Below are positions 11,806-24,799 of a stretch of 64,000 bases of DNA, piece by piece. Under the pieces are notes generated by a model. It did no database searches, had not been told where the DNA came from, and saw only the letters and a program-made list of their open reading frames with translations. The position numbers were made by a program, and so were the translations under genes. This stretch comes from Costus lasius (Eukaryota > Streptophyta > Magnoliopsida > Zingiberales > Costaceae), in assembly GCA_027563935.2 (NCBI GenBank), contig CM050453.2, positions 88,138,665-88,202,664 on the forward strand, given 5' to 3'. The stretch's first letter is position 1, and each line of letters starts with the position of its first letter.

Positions 11806-13446
11806 TCGGTTATAACCACTTGGGGATGGTCACATAAAATTTACTTGGCCTCTTTTCAGGGTAATCATTAAGTAGTAATTATCGATTTTTACTCATTTTA
11901 GTGAAGGAATTGGTAAAATCAATTTGGTAAATTCGATAATGTTAAAAATACTTTCGGTTTGATAATTTATTAATTTGCCAAAATTATTATATATAAATAA
12001 TAATTGTAATTAAATTTTAAAAATTATTATATATTAATAATAAATATAATTAGATTATTATTTTAAATAAATGGTTAAAGTTACAAACTTATAAAGTTTT
12101 TAATTAAAAAATTATAAAAAATGATTTATATGAAAAAATAATATAAAAATTGGTAAAATCAATAATTTACCTATTTTTACTAATTTACCGATTATAAATT
12201 GGTAAAATTTTGTTAGGTAATCGTAATGGTAATAAAAATTTTAGCTATGTAAAATTGATAAATCAAGAAATCCCACATACTTTTTTTCAAAATGAATCAA
12301 CCTATAAGAACTAATCTTTACTCCCATAATCGAGAACTTTCAACAAAAGGAAGTGAGTGGGGCTTCAAATTAATTAAATTCATATACATATCTATAATAT
12401 TTTTTTGCCGAGGTCATAATATTACATATCTATAATATTACATGTATATAAATTTTAATTTGCCTCCACTAATAAATTTATGCTCTCATTCACTTCTTCA
12501 AACTAATTAAATTTATATACTTATATAATATATCATGTATATAAATTTTAATTTGCCCCTCCTAATAATTTTTTAATCTTCCTAATATTATCCCTGTATG
12601 CCTATTACCCCATATATTTTTAGGCCCTGGATTTGCCACTGCCCAGAGGGGTTTTAGATATCCCCTTTCTAATATTCAAGTCAAATTATGCATGACTATG
12701 TGAACATTTATAATAGAGATTAGATTAAGGGATTATATAGTTAGATCATATAGGATTTATTGGTATTTATGCATGCAAGCAGATGTGATTTTCTATTAGT
12801 GTAACACATTTTATTTTGTCCTCTTACATCATTTTTATCCCACATACATGATCTTTTCGTGGAGATCATTGTGTATCAATCAACGAGGTCTATGATTTGC
12901 TTTGCCACGGGTAAATTGATTTTAGCCAATGAGAATATGAATTTGTGCGTTTTAGTGGTCTAAGCTTATCAGAATAAGTCCTCTAGTCATTAAGAATCTT
13001 GGGGCAATCCTGCTTGCTCGCGAGCAAATTTAGGATGAAAATAACTTAGTTAGGTCAAGACCCTTATATCAGTAGCTTTCTTACTAAGGTCACTTCATAG
13101 ATACCTTCCCCGAGAGAGCCTTTTATGTGGGGTCATTTTGGTCAGGTTTAATGTGATTGAATTTTTTCAAATTCATCTTATAAATTATAAGTCTTTTTAT
13201 TTAATGGGTTCTGGTTTCCAATGAGCGCAAACACTCATTGTTAATTACCTCTAAAAATCAGAGCACTTTTGATTAAGAGATATATATGAATAAACAACAT
13301 TCTACAAATTTGAGAACAAAATATTTTATAAATATCATATCAATACATGGCTTATGAACAACTTAAAATTTGAAGCAATCTTCATTAATCAAAGAAAGAC
13401 TTATCGGCAGATGTCCAATTTTCTGAGAACATGTGGGTATTTGAGT
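11806..13446. other. AT-rich intergenic DNA
   Basis: No gene recognised. A roughly 110-bp segment with ATGTATATAAATTTTAATTTGCC is repeated twice between about 12366 and 12560. The rest shows no clear repeat ends or coding similarity. Confidence 0.45.
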
Positions 13447-14521
13447 ACTCGGCCTTGATGGCTTATGAGCATTTGAGACTTGGTATGCACTCGACCTTGA
13501 TGACTTGTGAGTATTTGGATTTGGTATATACTCAGCTTTGATAGCTTTGTGAGTATTTGAACTTGATCTATGCTCGGTTTTAATGGATTATGAGCATTTG
13601 AATTTGATATGTGATTTACGCTCGACCTTAATGGCTTGTAAGCATTTAAACTTGATTTATACTCGGTCTTGATGGCTTATGAGCATTTGAACCTGATATG
13701 TGATTTGTGCTCGGCCTTAGTGGCTTACAAGCTTTTGAACTTGATCTGTGTTCGGCCTTGATGACATATGAGCATTTGGATTTGGAAAGTACTCGGCCTT
13801 GACGGCTTGTGAGCATTTGAACTTAATTTGTGCTCGGCCTTGATGACTTATGAGTATTTGATTTTTGTGCTCGGCCTTGATTGCTTATGAGCATGTGAAC
13901 TTAATTTTGTGTTGCACCTTGATAGCTTATGAGCATTTGAATTTGATTTGTGCTCAACCTTGATGGCTTGTGAGTATTTGAACTTGATTTGTGTTCAGCC
14001 TTGATGGCTTATGAGCATTTGAACTTGATTTGTGCTCGGGCTTGATGGCTTGTGAGCATTGGATTTAATTTGTGTTCGACCTTAATGACTTGTGAGCATT
14101 TAGATTTGATATGTGCATGGCCTTGATGGCTTGTGATCATTTGGATTTGATTTATGCTTGGCCTTGATAGCTTGTGAGCATTGGTTTTAATTTGTGTTCG
14201 GCCTTGATGGCTTGTGAGTATTTGAGACTTGGTTTGTGCTCGGCCTTGATGGCTTATGAGCATTTGAATATGATTTATGAGATATCCGGCCTTGATGGGT
14301 TGTTAGATATTTTAATTTATGAAATATCTAGCCTTACCGGCTTATTAGATATTTGATTTTTATGAAATATCCAGCTTTGATGGCTTAGTGGATATTTTAT
14401 TTTGGGAAATATCCAGCCTTGACGGCTTAGTGGATATTTTAATTTTAGAAGGAAATATCCAGCCTTGACAGCTTAATGGATATTTTAATTTTAGAAATAT
14501 TCGGCCTTGACGGCATAGTGG
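13447..14521. repeat. 41-bp minisatellite, about 26 units in two subfamilies
   Basis: About 20 units of a 41-bp repeat (CTCGGCCTTGATGGC, then TTGTGAGCATTTGAAC, then TTGATTTGTG) run to about 14275. They pass without interruption into about six units of a second type that keep CGGCCTTGACGGCTTA but replace the second half with GTGGATATTTTAATTTTAG. Repetitive open frames on both strands here (for example minus 14009-14263) are artefacts of the periodicity. It is not present in the duplicated blocks. Confidence 0.88.
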
Positions 14522-16085
14522 AGCCTGGTCTTTCCATCGGACGTTGTCGAGAATTACCCACCAAGGACGAACTCAAGCTGCTACCTTCGTACGATGCCTC
14601 TAATGTCTATTTAAAACCCAGGGAGCCACCCACAAAAATGCCACATGTCACCACCTAAGGCACCACGTGTGCACCACCTGGGCTCGCACTTTAAGTCGAA
14701 CCATAGGCTCGCAAGGTTAGGTTGCACTCTTTTCACTAAGGTAGGATGGATAGACTTGCCTGCGTAATTACATGCACACCTTTCACAAATGTTAGGGTGA
14801 GCTTCCGCACCTCCCTTGCACATCCGTCACTCAACTCCCTCTATTAAGATGACTAATCGAGTCAACCTTCAGTGGATTTAACTCAATAATCACTCTGAGC
14901 TCTAGTGATCTCTATGTCTATCCACCATGCCATATGATCTGGGATCACTATCATCCGTCGTGCTTAGTGTGTCTTGGGATTTGTGCTAAATGTTAGGAGC
15001 CTCACAGCGACTATGAAGAAAATGATCAAACACCCTTTCAACATAGAGCAAACCAGAAATCCAAAATAGAAGATCGAGAGAGAAATTAGAGAAAGAAAAA
15101 TGCCTTTCATTTAAAAAAAAAATAGCCGAGACTTGAAATCTTTTAAAGGCTGAGTCCAACGATAAAATTACAACGTTAAGTGCAGCAATCGAACTTAATC
15201 GTCTAATTAAAAGCAAAGGAAAATAATTGCCAATTTTATTCAATCAGCTGATTGAAAACCGATTACATTCAACTTGCAACAATTAAATTCAATCACGAAT
15301 TTAATTGGCTAATTGAAAGATGGACGGCAAGGATCGAATTCAATTAAATGATTGAATTTGATTGGCAATCAAAACCATTAACGTGAACTATATTAAAAGC
15401 TAGCATTTAATAAATTAAATCAATTAATATATTCAAGTTTTTTTTATTTTATTCTAATAATTCCTCACAAAAATTAAAAAAATCTGAATATAATTAATTT
15501 CAATAAAATGGTTAAATAAAATTAAATTACTACTCATTGCTTATATCATGCAGTTAATAAATTGTACCTAAAGACATAACATTTACTTAGTGAAAATATT
15601 TTTATTTGGAGGAAAAATAGTGAACTAGTCTTGAACTATTTCTCTTTTACCAAGACTTTAACAAATCTACAAACAATAAAGTGCTTGTTTGATTATGGGG
15701 TTGCACATTTTTGGACGTATGCGTTTATTTTCGTGAGAGCTTCTAAGGTTGTCTATGTCATTAGTTGCGGCCATATACAAACTCTCACGTATAAGGAGTT
15801 CTCTACAAGGGATGAGTGTAGAGACTCATCTTATGGTAATTAGCCACTTTGGAAAGTTTTCTTTTCCTCTATAATATAAGCACAAAGCTATCCTTATGAA
15901 TGGGATTATAGAGTATCAACTCTATCACATTAAATTTTATACACTATAATAATTTATAATTTTATTTTCTAAAGTGATTATTGGTCAATCAATCAGCTTG
16001 TTATTATAATATTGAACATTCTTTAAGGGATATCCTATCACAGAGGTTGGGTTACCACTGCTACGAGGCATTCGTATAGACTAAT
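14522..16085. other. Intergenic DNA, nothing recognised
   Basis: The segment 14522-14900 is GC-richer than its neighbours and ends the minisatellite. 15000-16085 is AT-rich, with only short open frames (85 codons or fewer) and no recognised similarity. Part of 15600-16085 may be the LTR side of the copia relic that follows, but I could not define ends. Confidence 0.4.
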
Positions 16086-16089
16086 TATC

Positions 16090-16330
16090 ATTACTCTTAA
16101 TACTTCTAGGATCTTAGTTCTAGGTAAGCCTTTGGTCAAGCCATCAGCTAAGTTGTGCGTAGTCTTCACATAAAACAGAGTTACAACCTTTTATGTGTCA
16201 AACCATTTTATAGATTTTTGTCCAATTTGAATATGTCTACTTTGTTTCTTTTTCTTTAAAATTATTAACTAGGCCTTTAATTACTCTTGCCAATGATCAA
16301 AGCCAATTAAATATATCTAGCTTGAAGTTA
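16090..16330 (-). mobile_element. Copia RNase H C-terminal relic
   Basis: Read on the minus strand, this gives a LARVIKG piece, then SRHIQIGQKSIKWF, then VKTTHNLADGLTKGLP. That is the usual end of copia polyproteins (KSRHI...RH..., then N-ADPLTKGL). One in-frame stop is visible. Only this tail of the polyprotein is recognisable, so it is a short dead fragment of a lineage distinct from the intact element downstream. Confidence 0.65.
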
Positions 16331-17244
16331 TCTTTTAAATCTATTTTTAAAAAAAGGAATAATTTTATTTATTTATTTTATTTTCTTGAGAATTATTTTA
16401 ATAATTGGCATATATATTATGGTTATCATATACATCATGTTTATGATACGAATCATGATGTATATTTTTTTCATTATCTACATGATGTCCTTGAAAAATA
16501 GTATTATTTGAATAGCATATTATGTTGATTTTCTCCACAATATTTCAGATATTCATGATCATGATACTATGAGATCACCATACAATATGAAGGGTCTTAG
16601 GTTTGAATCTTGGTGATGACATTCTTTATTACAACAGTTGTCAAAGGAATTATGGTGATGGGAAAATAACCATGATGAAGCTAGATCTCATTAATGATTG
16701 AAACATATACTCTTCAATCTAATTTGATATACAAAGGACAGGCAAATGATAATCTTAAATGTCAGACTAATTCTATATGTATGAGATACATGATATTTTA
16801 TTATATTCACATTTATGTTTTGATAAAAGCTATAAGTAATTATAATTACATCCCGACAAAAAAAAAGATTATTCTTAAATGTCTCTAGTTGATTACTATT
16901 ATGGATTTAGGCAATAATACCACATAGAGACTAGTATGTGTTGTGACTGATGACAAGAAGTTATCATGAGATATCAACAAAACATATTAGTATATGCTAG
17001 AGAACAATGGACTAGATAAACCCCCCATGAGAATACTACATGGATGGTTATATTTGTATTATAAGCAATCTCATAGTGATAATGGTCAACATGATCATAT
17101 GACTTAAGATCACCGTGGATTCCTATATAGCTAGTCATTTACTTTGAAATAGTCAAATGTCATCCATAATTGGTTATTAGAAATAGTGTAATTGGTATGT
17201 CACACATCAAGCAGAGGAATATAATAGTGATAAGAAATATAGGA
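16331..17244. other. AT-rich intergenic DNA, nothing recognised
   Basis: Only short open frames and low-complexity AT runs. The first copia element is inserted at its right end. Confidence 0.5.
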
Positions 17245-17249
17245 TTTGT

Positions 17250-19207
17250 TGTTGGGAAACCCCGGGGACATTTTACAATTTTTCAGAGTTATGGACATAT
17301 ATTTTTCGCAGCGGAAGAATGTCCCCGAAACAGGCCGGTCCCAAAAACCCAGTGAAGATCGCATGCAAGGGAGTCGACACGATGAGTTAGGAAATACCTT
17401 AAGAGCAATGTAGAGCGATGCCGATGAAGGCGCCCAAGTGTTCGCCCTCTGCAGTCTCGCACACACGGATCTCTTGAGTTCTCTTCTTCCACGCCCGGTG
17501 CTAGCCTCGGGAAGAAGATCCAAGCCTTAGGGAGATACTCTACTTCACTTGCGCCACCAAGAGAGATGATGCGCCAAGAGAAGAAGGAAGACTATCCAAA
17601 AACGCCAAGCACTAATGTTCCTTGCGCCAAGAGGAAAGGAAGAAGTGGCTTGTGGTTATGGAAGAAGGAAGATGCGCCCTTGCTCCAAGCACTCGCTCCT
17701 CTCCTTGTGTTCACGCCTTCAAGGAATTAATTGCACACAAGAGGGGGCGACTAGGGTTATATTTATAGGGCAAGAGGCGGTTAGGGTAATGGCTAGGATC
17801 ATAACAAGTGTAGGGCTAGGATGAGGAGGTTTGAGATAAGGAAAGTCTCCAAGACATTTCCATAATACTCATTCAACCTTACCTTTTGTTCCCACGCCTT
17901 TCCTTGTGCGCCAAGGCCTTGCCTTGCGCCTGAAGCAATGCCATAGAGGCATGCATTCCATCCTAGGAAGAGAGGGGGAGGCGCCCTTTACTTCCATAAT
18001 GAAGCAAAGGCGCCAACATGACCCCATTATGCCCCTAGGCGCCTAATGGTTCATGTTTCTCCCCATTATACCCTTTTAGCCTCTCATCTCTTCATGAGAA
18101 CTTGTTATTGGGCCTCATTGGATAATGAGCTAGCCCAAACATCATTGCATAGGTTGATTAAGCACTTGGATCCAATCCAATGCAACCATAATCCAAATGT
18201 GACCAACCATGGTCAAATACGGGTCAACCTGCCAAAAATGAAGTTTGGCTCCAATAACATTCTTCCATCTCATCAGGCCCATTGGCGCTGATAAAATCTC
18301 TCAATTAGATCCAAGTTATCCAATAACTCGATCATATGGCTTCCCGATCAATACGAGAACTCAAGTATCAAGGTGTGCGACCCTGTAGGTTCCTCTGATG
18401 CTGGCAGTGCTGACCAAAGGTCATCACAAGCAATGAGTGGCACCTAGCAGTGCATCGCTGCTACCCAGGTCGTTGGAATGGATATCGACATCGACATCCC
18501 CATCATCGCAACTAGGTACAGATGCATTACAGTCTCTTTGCCGTACTGATATCCGATTGGACAAGTGTGTCACCACTTGTTTTCATCCAATCACATGGCT
18601 ATGACTAAAACAGGTTCTTACCTGGGTATGGCCATACACTCTCAGTCATAGAACCATAAAGGAGCTCCATGGATATCATACTTCCTTAGGGAAGGGGCAA
18701 ATCCTATGTCTGTCCATTGATCTTCTCATATGGATCGTGACATGCTCAATAACAACCGTTATGACCTCCCAGCTACGGCAAGGTGTTAGGTTGTATCAAA
18801 GCAAGTCCCTAACCATATAGAACGATTAATGACCTCAAGTCAAGGGATCAATGCATCTCCTGTCACTTATGAGGATAACTCATGACACCAAGTCATAGCC
18901 TCATAGCAGGTCTATCCAATATATCCCCAATGATATACCCATGTGTCTGCGTTAGCACCACGTGCCTAACCAGCCCACATACTAGTCTCACAAGTACCAT
19001 AGTTGTCCCATATCCACTAAGGTACATCGACTGGGGATTATAATTCGAGCACAGATCCAATCTGTCTCCAGGGACATTATCATGTAAGTACACAATCGCA
19101 GGTGTAGTCAAACAATGATAACGACAATGCCAGAATGATATATAAATATCAGAGTCTAGTAGTACATAAGTTGACCAAAACTAGGTCCTAGGGCATATAC
19201 ACCAACA
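17250..19207 (-). repeat. Element 1, 3' LTR
   Basis: 1958 bp, beginning TGTTGGG and ending CCAACA on the plus strand. It is about 99% identical by hand count to 24800-26757. A TATAAATATA box on the minus strand lies within 17756-17768, matching the promoter position in the other LTR. Confidence 0.95.
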
Positions 19208-19217
19208 ATCTCCCACT
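19208..19217 (-). other. Element 1 polypurine tract
   Basis: Directly inside the 3' LTR. On the minus strand it reads AGTGGGAGAT just before TGTTGG, the expected plus-strand primer position. The same sequence occurs at 52913-52922 in element 2. Confidence 0.75.
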
Positions 19218-19228
19218 TGCACTAAGAC

Positions 19229-22200
19229 CTAGAAGTTGAGGAATCTCAACCCCATATCTCTAGCGTGACCATCATGCTTCTGCTGCGCCAAAGCCCTGGT
19301 CAATGGGTCTGCCAGATTGTTCTCTGTGTCTACTCTGCTAATCTTGACATCACCTCTGTCAATGATCTCTCTGATCAGGTGAAATCTTCTGAGTATGTGT
19401 TTGGATCTTTGATGAGACCGTGGTTCCTTGGCTTGTGCAATTGCTCCATTGTTGTCACAGTAGAGTTCAATGGGATCCATTGCACTAGGTACCACTTGAA
19501 GATCACACAAGAACTTCCTTATCCAAACAGCTTCCTTGGCTGCCTCAGAAGCAGCTACATACTCAGCTTCGGTTGTAGAATCTGCTATGGTGGATTGCTT
19601 AAAGCTCTTCCAACATACAGCGCCTCCATTTATCTTGAACACATAGCCGGCCTGCGATCTAAAGTCGTCAGGGTCAGACTGGAACGATGCGTCAGTATAG
19701 CCCTGCATACTGAGCTCTTCCTGTCCCCCATAGACCATGAACAAATCCTTAGTTCTTCTCAGATAGTTTAGGATGTTCTTTACAGCCACCCAGTGCTGTA
19801 GACCTGGATTGGATTGGTATCGGCTGGTAATGCTCACAGCATATGCCACATCTGGTCTAGTACATAACATTGCATACATGATCGATCCTACTGCCGAAGC
19901 ATAAGGAATTCGACTCATGTCATCCCTCTCAGCCTGTGTTGTAGGACACTGGCTCTTTGAGAGAGAAAGACCATGTCTCACTGGAAGGTATCCTTTCTTG
20001 GATTGCTCCATGTAGAACCTCTCCAGTACCTTATCAATGTAAGTACTTTGACTAAGGGCCAAGAGCCTCTTGGATCTATCCCGGTATATCCTCACGCCTA
20101 GAATATAGGCGGCCTCCCCTAAGTCTTTCATCTCGAAACACTTCCCCAACCATGTCTTCACAGCTTGAAGACTAGGGATGTCGTTTCCGATGAGCAGTAT
20201 GTCATCAACATACAAGACCAGAAAAATTACCAAGCTCCCACTGAATTTTTTGTATACACAGGCGTCATCTTCGCTTTTGATAAAACTATAATCTCTCACG
20301 GCCTCATCAAATCGAAGATTCCAACTTCGAGATGCTTGCTTTAATCCATAGATGGACCTCTTTAGCCTGCAGACCTTATTAGCCTCTGCAGGATGGATGA
20401 AGCCATCAGGTTGTGTCATATACACATCCTCAGTCAGCTTCCCGTTAAGGAACGCTGTTTTCACATCCATCTGCCATATCTCATAATCATGATATGCAGC
20501 TATAGCAAGCAGAATCCGAATGGATTTAATCATGGCAACTGGCGAGAAGGTTTCATCATAGTCCACCCCGTGGACTTGTTTAAATCCTTTAGCCACTAGT
20601 CTACCCTTATAGGTAACTATTTTGCCATCCATGTCTGTCTTCTTCTTGAAGACCCATTTACACCCTATGGGTTTTACCCCATCAGGCAGCTCAACCAAAT
20701 CCCAGACTTGGTTAGCCGACATGGAATCCATCTCAGATCTCATGGCGTCAAGCCATTTCTCAGAGTCCGGTCCACTGACCGCCTCATCATAGGTTCTAGG
20801 TTCATCCTCAATTATGAAGATCCCATCGTGTTGGGTCGGTAGTGACCCATACCTCTCAGGTGCACGACGAATTCTCCCAGACCTACGCGGGACCTGTGTC
20901 TGAGCCTCAGGTTGCCTAGCAACCGGTGCAGGTGGCTCAGATTCCATCTCTTTGTCTTGTACTTGCACTTGGAGCTCATCCAAGTCAAACTTCCTCCCAC
21001 TAACTTCTTTCATAAGAAATTCTTTCTCTAGAAAGACAGCACCCTGAGCAACAAAAACTTTGTTCTCGGTTGGGACATAGAAGTAGTATCCTTTAGTTTC
21101 CTTAGGATACCCCACAAACACACACTTATCAGATCTAGGTTCTAGCTTGCTAGAATCCTGACGTTTGACATAAGCCTCACATCCCCAGATCCTGATAAAC
21201 GTGAGATTAGGGCGTCTTCCACTCCATACCTCGTATGGTATTTTGGAGACACTCTTAGATGGAACATTATTCAGTATTAGAGAAGCTGTTTCTAGTGCAT
21301 GCCCCCAGAATGATGAAGGTAGAGTTGCATGACTCATCATGGATCGAACCATATCCAATAAAGTTCAATTTCTCCTTTCAGACACACCATTCCATTGAGG
21401 TGTTCCAGGAGGAGTGAGTTGGGATATGATCCCACACTCTCTCAGATAGTCAAAGAACTCACCACTCAGGTATTCTCCACCTCGATCTGATCGAAGAGCT
21501 TTAATGGATCTTCCAAGCTGGTTCTCTACTTCATTCTTGAACTCCTTGAATTTCTCAAAGGATTCAGATTTATGTCTCATTAAGTAGACATAACCATACC
21601 TACTGAAGTCATCAGTAAAGGTAATGAAGTAGCTGTACCCTCCTCTGGCTTGTTTATTGAAGGGCCCACACACATCAGTATGTATGAGATCCAATAAACC
21701 TTCTGCCCTCTCACCAATCTTGGTGAAGGGCGCCTTTGTCATCTTCCCTAACAAACAAGGTTCACAAGTATCAAATTCCTCCAAGGAACTTGAATCTAAC
21801 AATCCATTTGCATGGAGTTGTTGGATGCGATTCTTGTTTATATGGGCTAATCGACAGTGCCATAGGAAAGCACCAACTGAACCACTCAGTTTGGTCCTCT
21901 TATTGCTTATGTTACAAATAGAACTTTCCATATCCAAGATATATAGACCATTGCACAAAGTACCCTTCCCATAGAACATATTTGCAAATGAAAAAGAACA
22001 GGAGTTCTTATTTATTTCAAATTTAAATCCTTTCCTCGCCAAGCAAGGAATGGATACAATATTCTTTGTTAGCGAAGGTACACAAAAGCAATTGTCTAGT
22101 TCTAATTGAAGTCCAAAAGGCAAGGAGAGAGTCAAAATGCCTACAGCAACAGCAGCAACCTGTGCCCCGTTTCCAACGCGTAGGTCAATCTCTCCAGGCA

Positions 22201-23149
22201 ACACCGATCTACTTTTCTTGAGCCCCTGCATATTTGTACAAATATGAGCTCCACATGCGGTATCCAATACCCATGACATAGAAGTAGAAAGGTTGACTTC
22301 TGTAACATAAATACCTGAGCTAGAAGTTAAGGCCAAGCCTTTCTTCTCCTCATTCTGAAGCTGCCTACAGTCCCTTCTCCAGTGGCCCTGCTCGCCACAG
22401 TGAAAACACCTCTGTTCCTTTGACTTCCTCGCCCTTTTCTTCAGTGCTTTGGTAGGACCTCTGGCACTGCTCTTAGCACGTGCCTTACCCTTCTTCTTGA
22501 TCTTCTTGGTCGCAGGGACCAAAAGAACAGAATTGGGTTTGGTCTTACCCATCTCTCGCTCGGCTGTTTGGAGCATATTCATCAATTCCTCCCGTGTGCA
22601 CTCAATCCAGTTCATGTTGAAGTTAATGATAAACGGACTGAAGCTAGGGGGCAGGGAATGAAGAATAAGATCCACAACCAGCTCGTTGTCTATGGTGTGT
22701 CCCAGTCTCCTGAGATGATCCACATTCCCAATGAGTTTGAGAACATGGGGTCTCACTGGTGCACCTTCAGACAACTTGCACCGAAAGACTGCTTTGGCGG
22801 TGTCAAATCTCTCAGTTCTAGCCTGAGCCTCGAACATCTGTTTCAGACGAGTAATCATCTGAAAAGCGTTCTGCTCCTCATATTGCACCTGCAGTTCAGG
22901 TGCCATACTGGCTAGCATAAGACATGCAACCTCCAAAGAGTCATCCTGATGCTTTCTAAAAGCATCTCTGTCTGCCGTTCGGGCATTAGGCGGAGGAGCC
23001 GCAGGAAGAGGCTATTCAAGGACATACAGCTTCTTCTCGAGCTTGAGGACTATCCTCAAATTCCGATGCCAGTCCATAAAGTTAGTTCCAACTAACTTAT
23101 CCTTATCAAGGAGTGATCGCAGTGATAATCTGCCAGTGTTCGTAGCCAT
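19229..23149 (-). pseudogene. Copia gag-pol polyprotein with two premature stops
   Basis: One continuous frame of 1306 codons starts at the ATG at 23147-23149, the first start after the leader, which gives a normal gag N-terminus. It is interrupted by TAG at 23012-23014 (codon 46) and TGA at 21365-21367 (codon 595). Domains by codon: gag 1-240; CCHC knuckle CFHCGEQGHWRRDC 248-261; protease DTACGAHIC from 296; integrase zinc motif H431/H436/C462/C465; integrase core D492, D555, E591 (35 residues between the last two); RT with WQMDVKTAFLNG and YVDD at about 980-983; RNase H with TEAEY and DNNGAI. Everything else is open. Both stops look like single C-to-T changes of ordinary sense codons (inference), typical of methylated, silenced elements. 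The TGA falls just after the catalytic Glu of integrase, so RT and RNase H are cut off. Confidence 0.93.
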
Positions 23150-24786
23150 TGTTCTACAACACCCAAGAAGAACAGATTAGTACTACTTCGAATCATTTAA
23201 ACTGGACTTGTTTTAAATGACCATGGCTCCCACTATTTTATATTCGAATTGACAACCCACAAAGTCAATCGGGAAGTTTAAAACTTCCTAGTGAGATGGG
23301 ATCCTTATTTCACATGAGGCTTCGCGTCCCACGAGGGTGGGATGAGATGCACAAAGTAACCGATGCTTCCTAAGGTGGGCACGCCGGCCGGTTGCTCCAA
23401 GCAACTCCCCTTGTTGAGACAGTCTGGGCATTTCATGTCCAGCGAGGGCCGGATACAACATGAAACCTTTACCTCTCAACGATGCCTCTAGATTTTCACC
23501 ATGTGCCCAGCACATGTGAACTTCTAGTCAAGTCCATTCCTAACCGTTATGCCCAGGGCCAACGAGTTTCCTTGCGAAGGCACGCCCAGGTTAAAACTGG
23601 ACTGGGGAAACCATTGCCACCACGCACTTTCTAAAGATAAGTGGGTGTGTCCCACGAGGGTGGAAAATAATTCACAACTCCACTGATCGATAGCTTAGTG
23701 AGGGCTACGCGTTAGAAGGCTACCAGACTTGATATTTTAATTGAGGGTTTTTTGTTTAAGGTCTCATCATCTCAGTTTTATCTTATGTCTATCATTACAG
23801 GCATGCAATCCTATAGTGATAACATAACGGTAAAACATTTCAGGCATGCTTCTGCAGATAATAATAAAAGCAGTAAAGGATGATGTGATCATATCCTATA
23901 CAAGACATTGAACCAATCCATGCCATGAAATAGGTTCAACTCTTGTCCTAGAACTCAAGCCCCAAAACTAGACCTAGCCTAGCCGACCTCTAGCTTGAAC
24001 TTCAAGGTTGGCTCCAAGGTCCTTCTCTCATGGTTTAGCTCTCAAACCCTAGAGGTACACTTTAAAAGTTCCCCATAGGTTCGGCCAATGCCATGGTCTT
24101 CCTCCAAGGAAGGTGCGCCACCATGCAAGGGGACAAAACCTTTTTCGCCACCAAGCAACCAAGCACCAGCTTGCATGCGCCACCTTGCATGCTTGCGCCA
24201 TCAAGCAAGATGCGAGCATCAAGGTCCAAGAAGGATGCGCCTTAGCCCTTAATCTTCCTCTTAATTTTTATAAAAATATTGAAAAAGATGGCACGCAGGC
24301 TGCACAAGGATACATCGCAGGCATGCAAGAGGGGGGGCTTGACTAATGATCACAACACCATGCACAATCAAGATATTTACTCATGCAATTCTACATGCTC
24401 ATGAAAAACATAAAATCTGAAATTTTACTTTTTCACAAAACCAGTTTCTTTTTCTCACAAGTCTTTTGGTTTATTGCGATTTATTTTTCATGATGATTTC
24501 ATAGATCCATTCGGCTGGCAATTTTGTCAGATCAAGAGACTTGGCCAGTCCGAAGACACAATGCCCGTCCTACTTGACAAAATTACGTGCGCCTTTGATC
24601 TTTAAATCAAACAAGAAAAATAGTCCAAATATTCAAAAGAGATTGAGAGGATGATAGAAACAAGAAACCCTAATTTTTCTACCTTTAGAAAAATCGATTG
24701 CCATGCATCATGCTATTTACGAAAATAGAGATAAGGCATGTGAGCATGGAAGAAAAGCATAAAACATCGTTCGAGTCTTGCAAGTC
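23150..24786 (-). other. Element 1 untranslated leader
   Basis: About 1.6 kb between primer binding site and gag, unusually long. Only short open frames occur. Parts of it, such as the CGATAGCTTAGTGAGGGCTA region, match 56256-57666 of element 2, so the leader is a shared family feature, perhaps carrying packaging or dimerisation signals (inference). Confidence 0.6.
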
Positions 24787-24798
24787 GCTCTGATACCA
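24787..24798 (-). other. Element 1 primer binding site (tRNA-iMet type)
   Basis: The minus strand reads TGGTATCAGAGC, the standard plant copia primer site complementary to initiator tRNA-Met, one base inside the 5' LTR. Confidence 0.93.
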
Positions 24799-24799
24799 C

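Noticed and set aside
14009..14263. 84-codon minus-strand frame with a periodic HQGRAQIK-like peptide
   Set aside because: It is the translation of the 41-bp minisatellite; the periodicity is that of the DNA repeat.
17289..17523. Frames inside the LTRs (repeated identically at 24717-25073 and similar)
   Set aside because: They occur in both LTRs of the same element and have no start or domain support; LTRs are non-coding.
19265..19771. 168-codon plus-strand frame opposite the copia pol
   Set aside because: Antisense shadow of the RNase H coding region.
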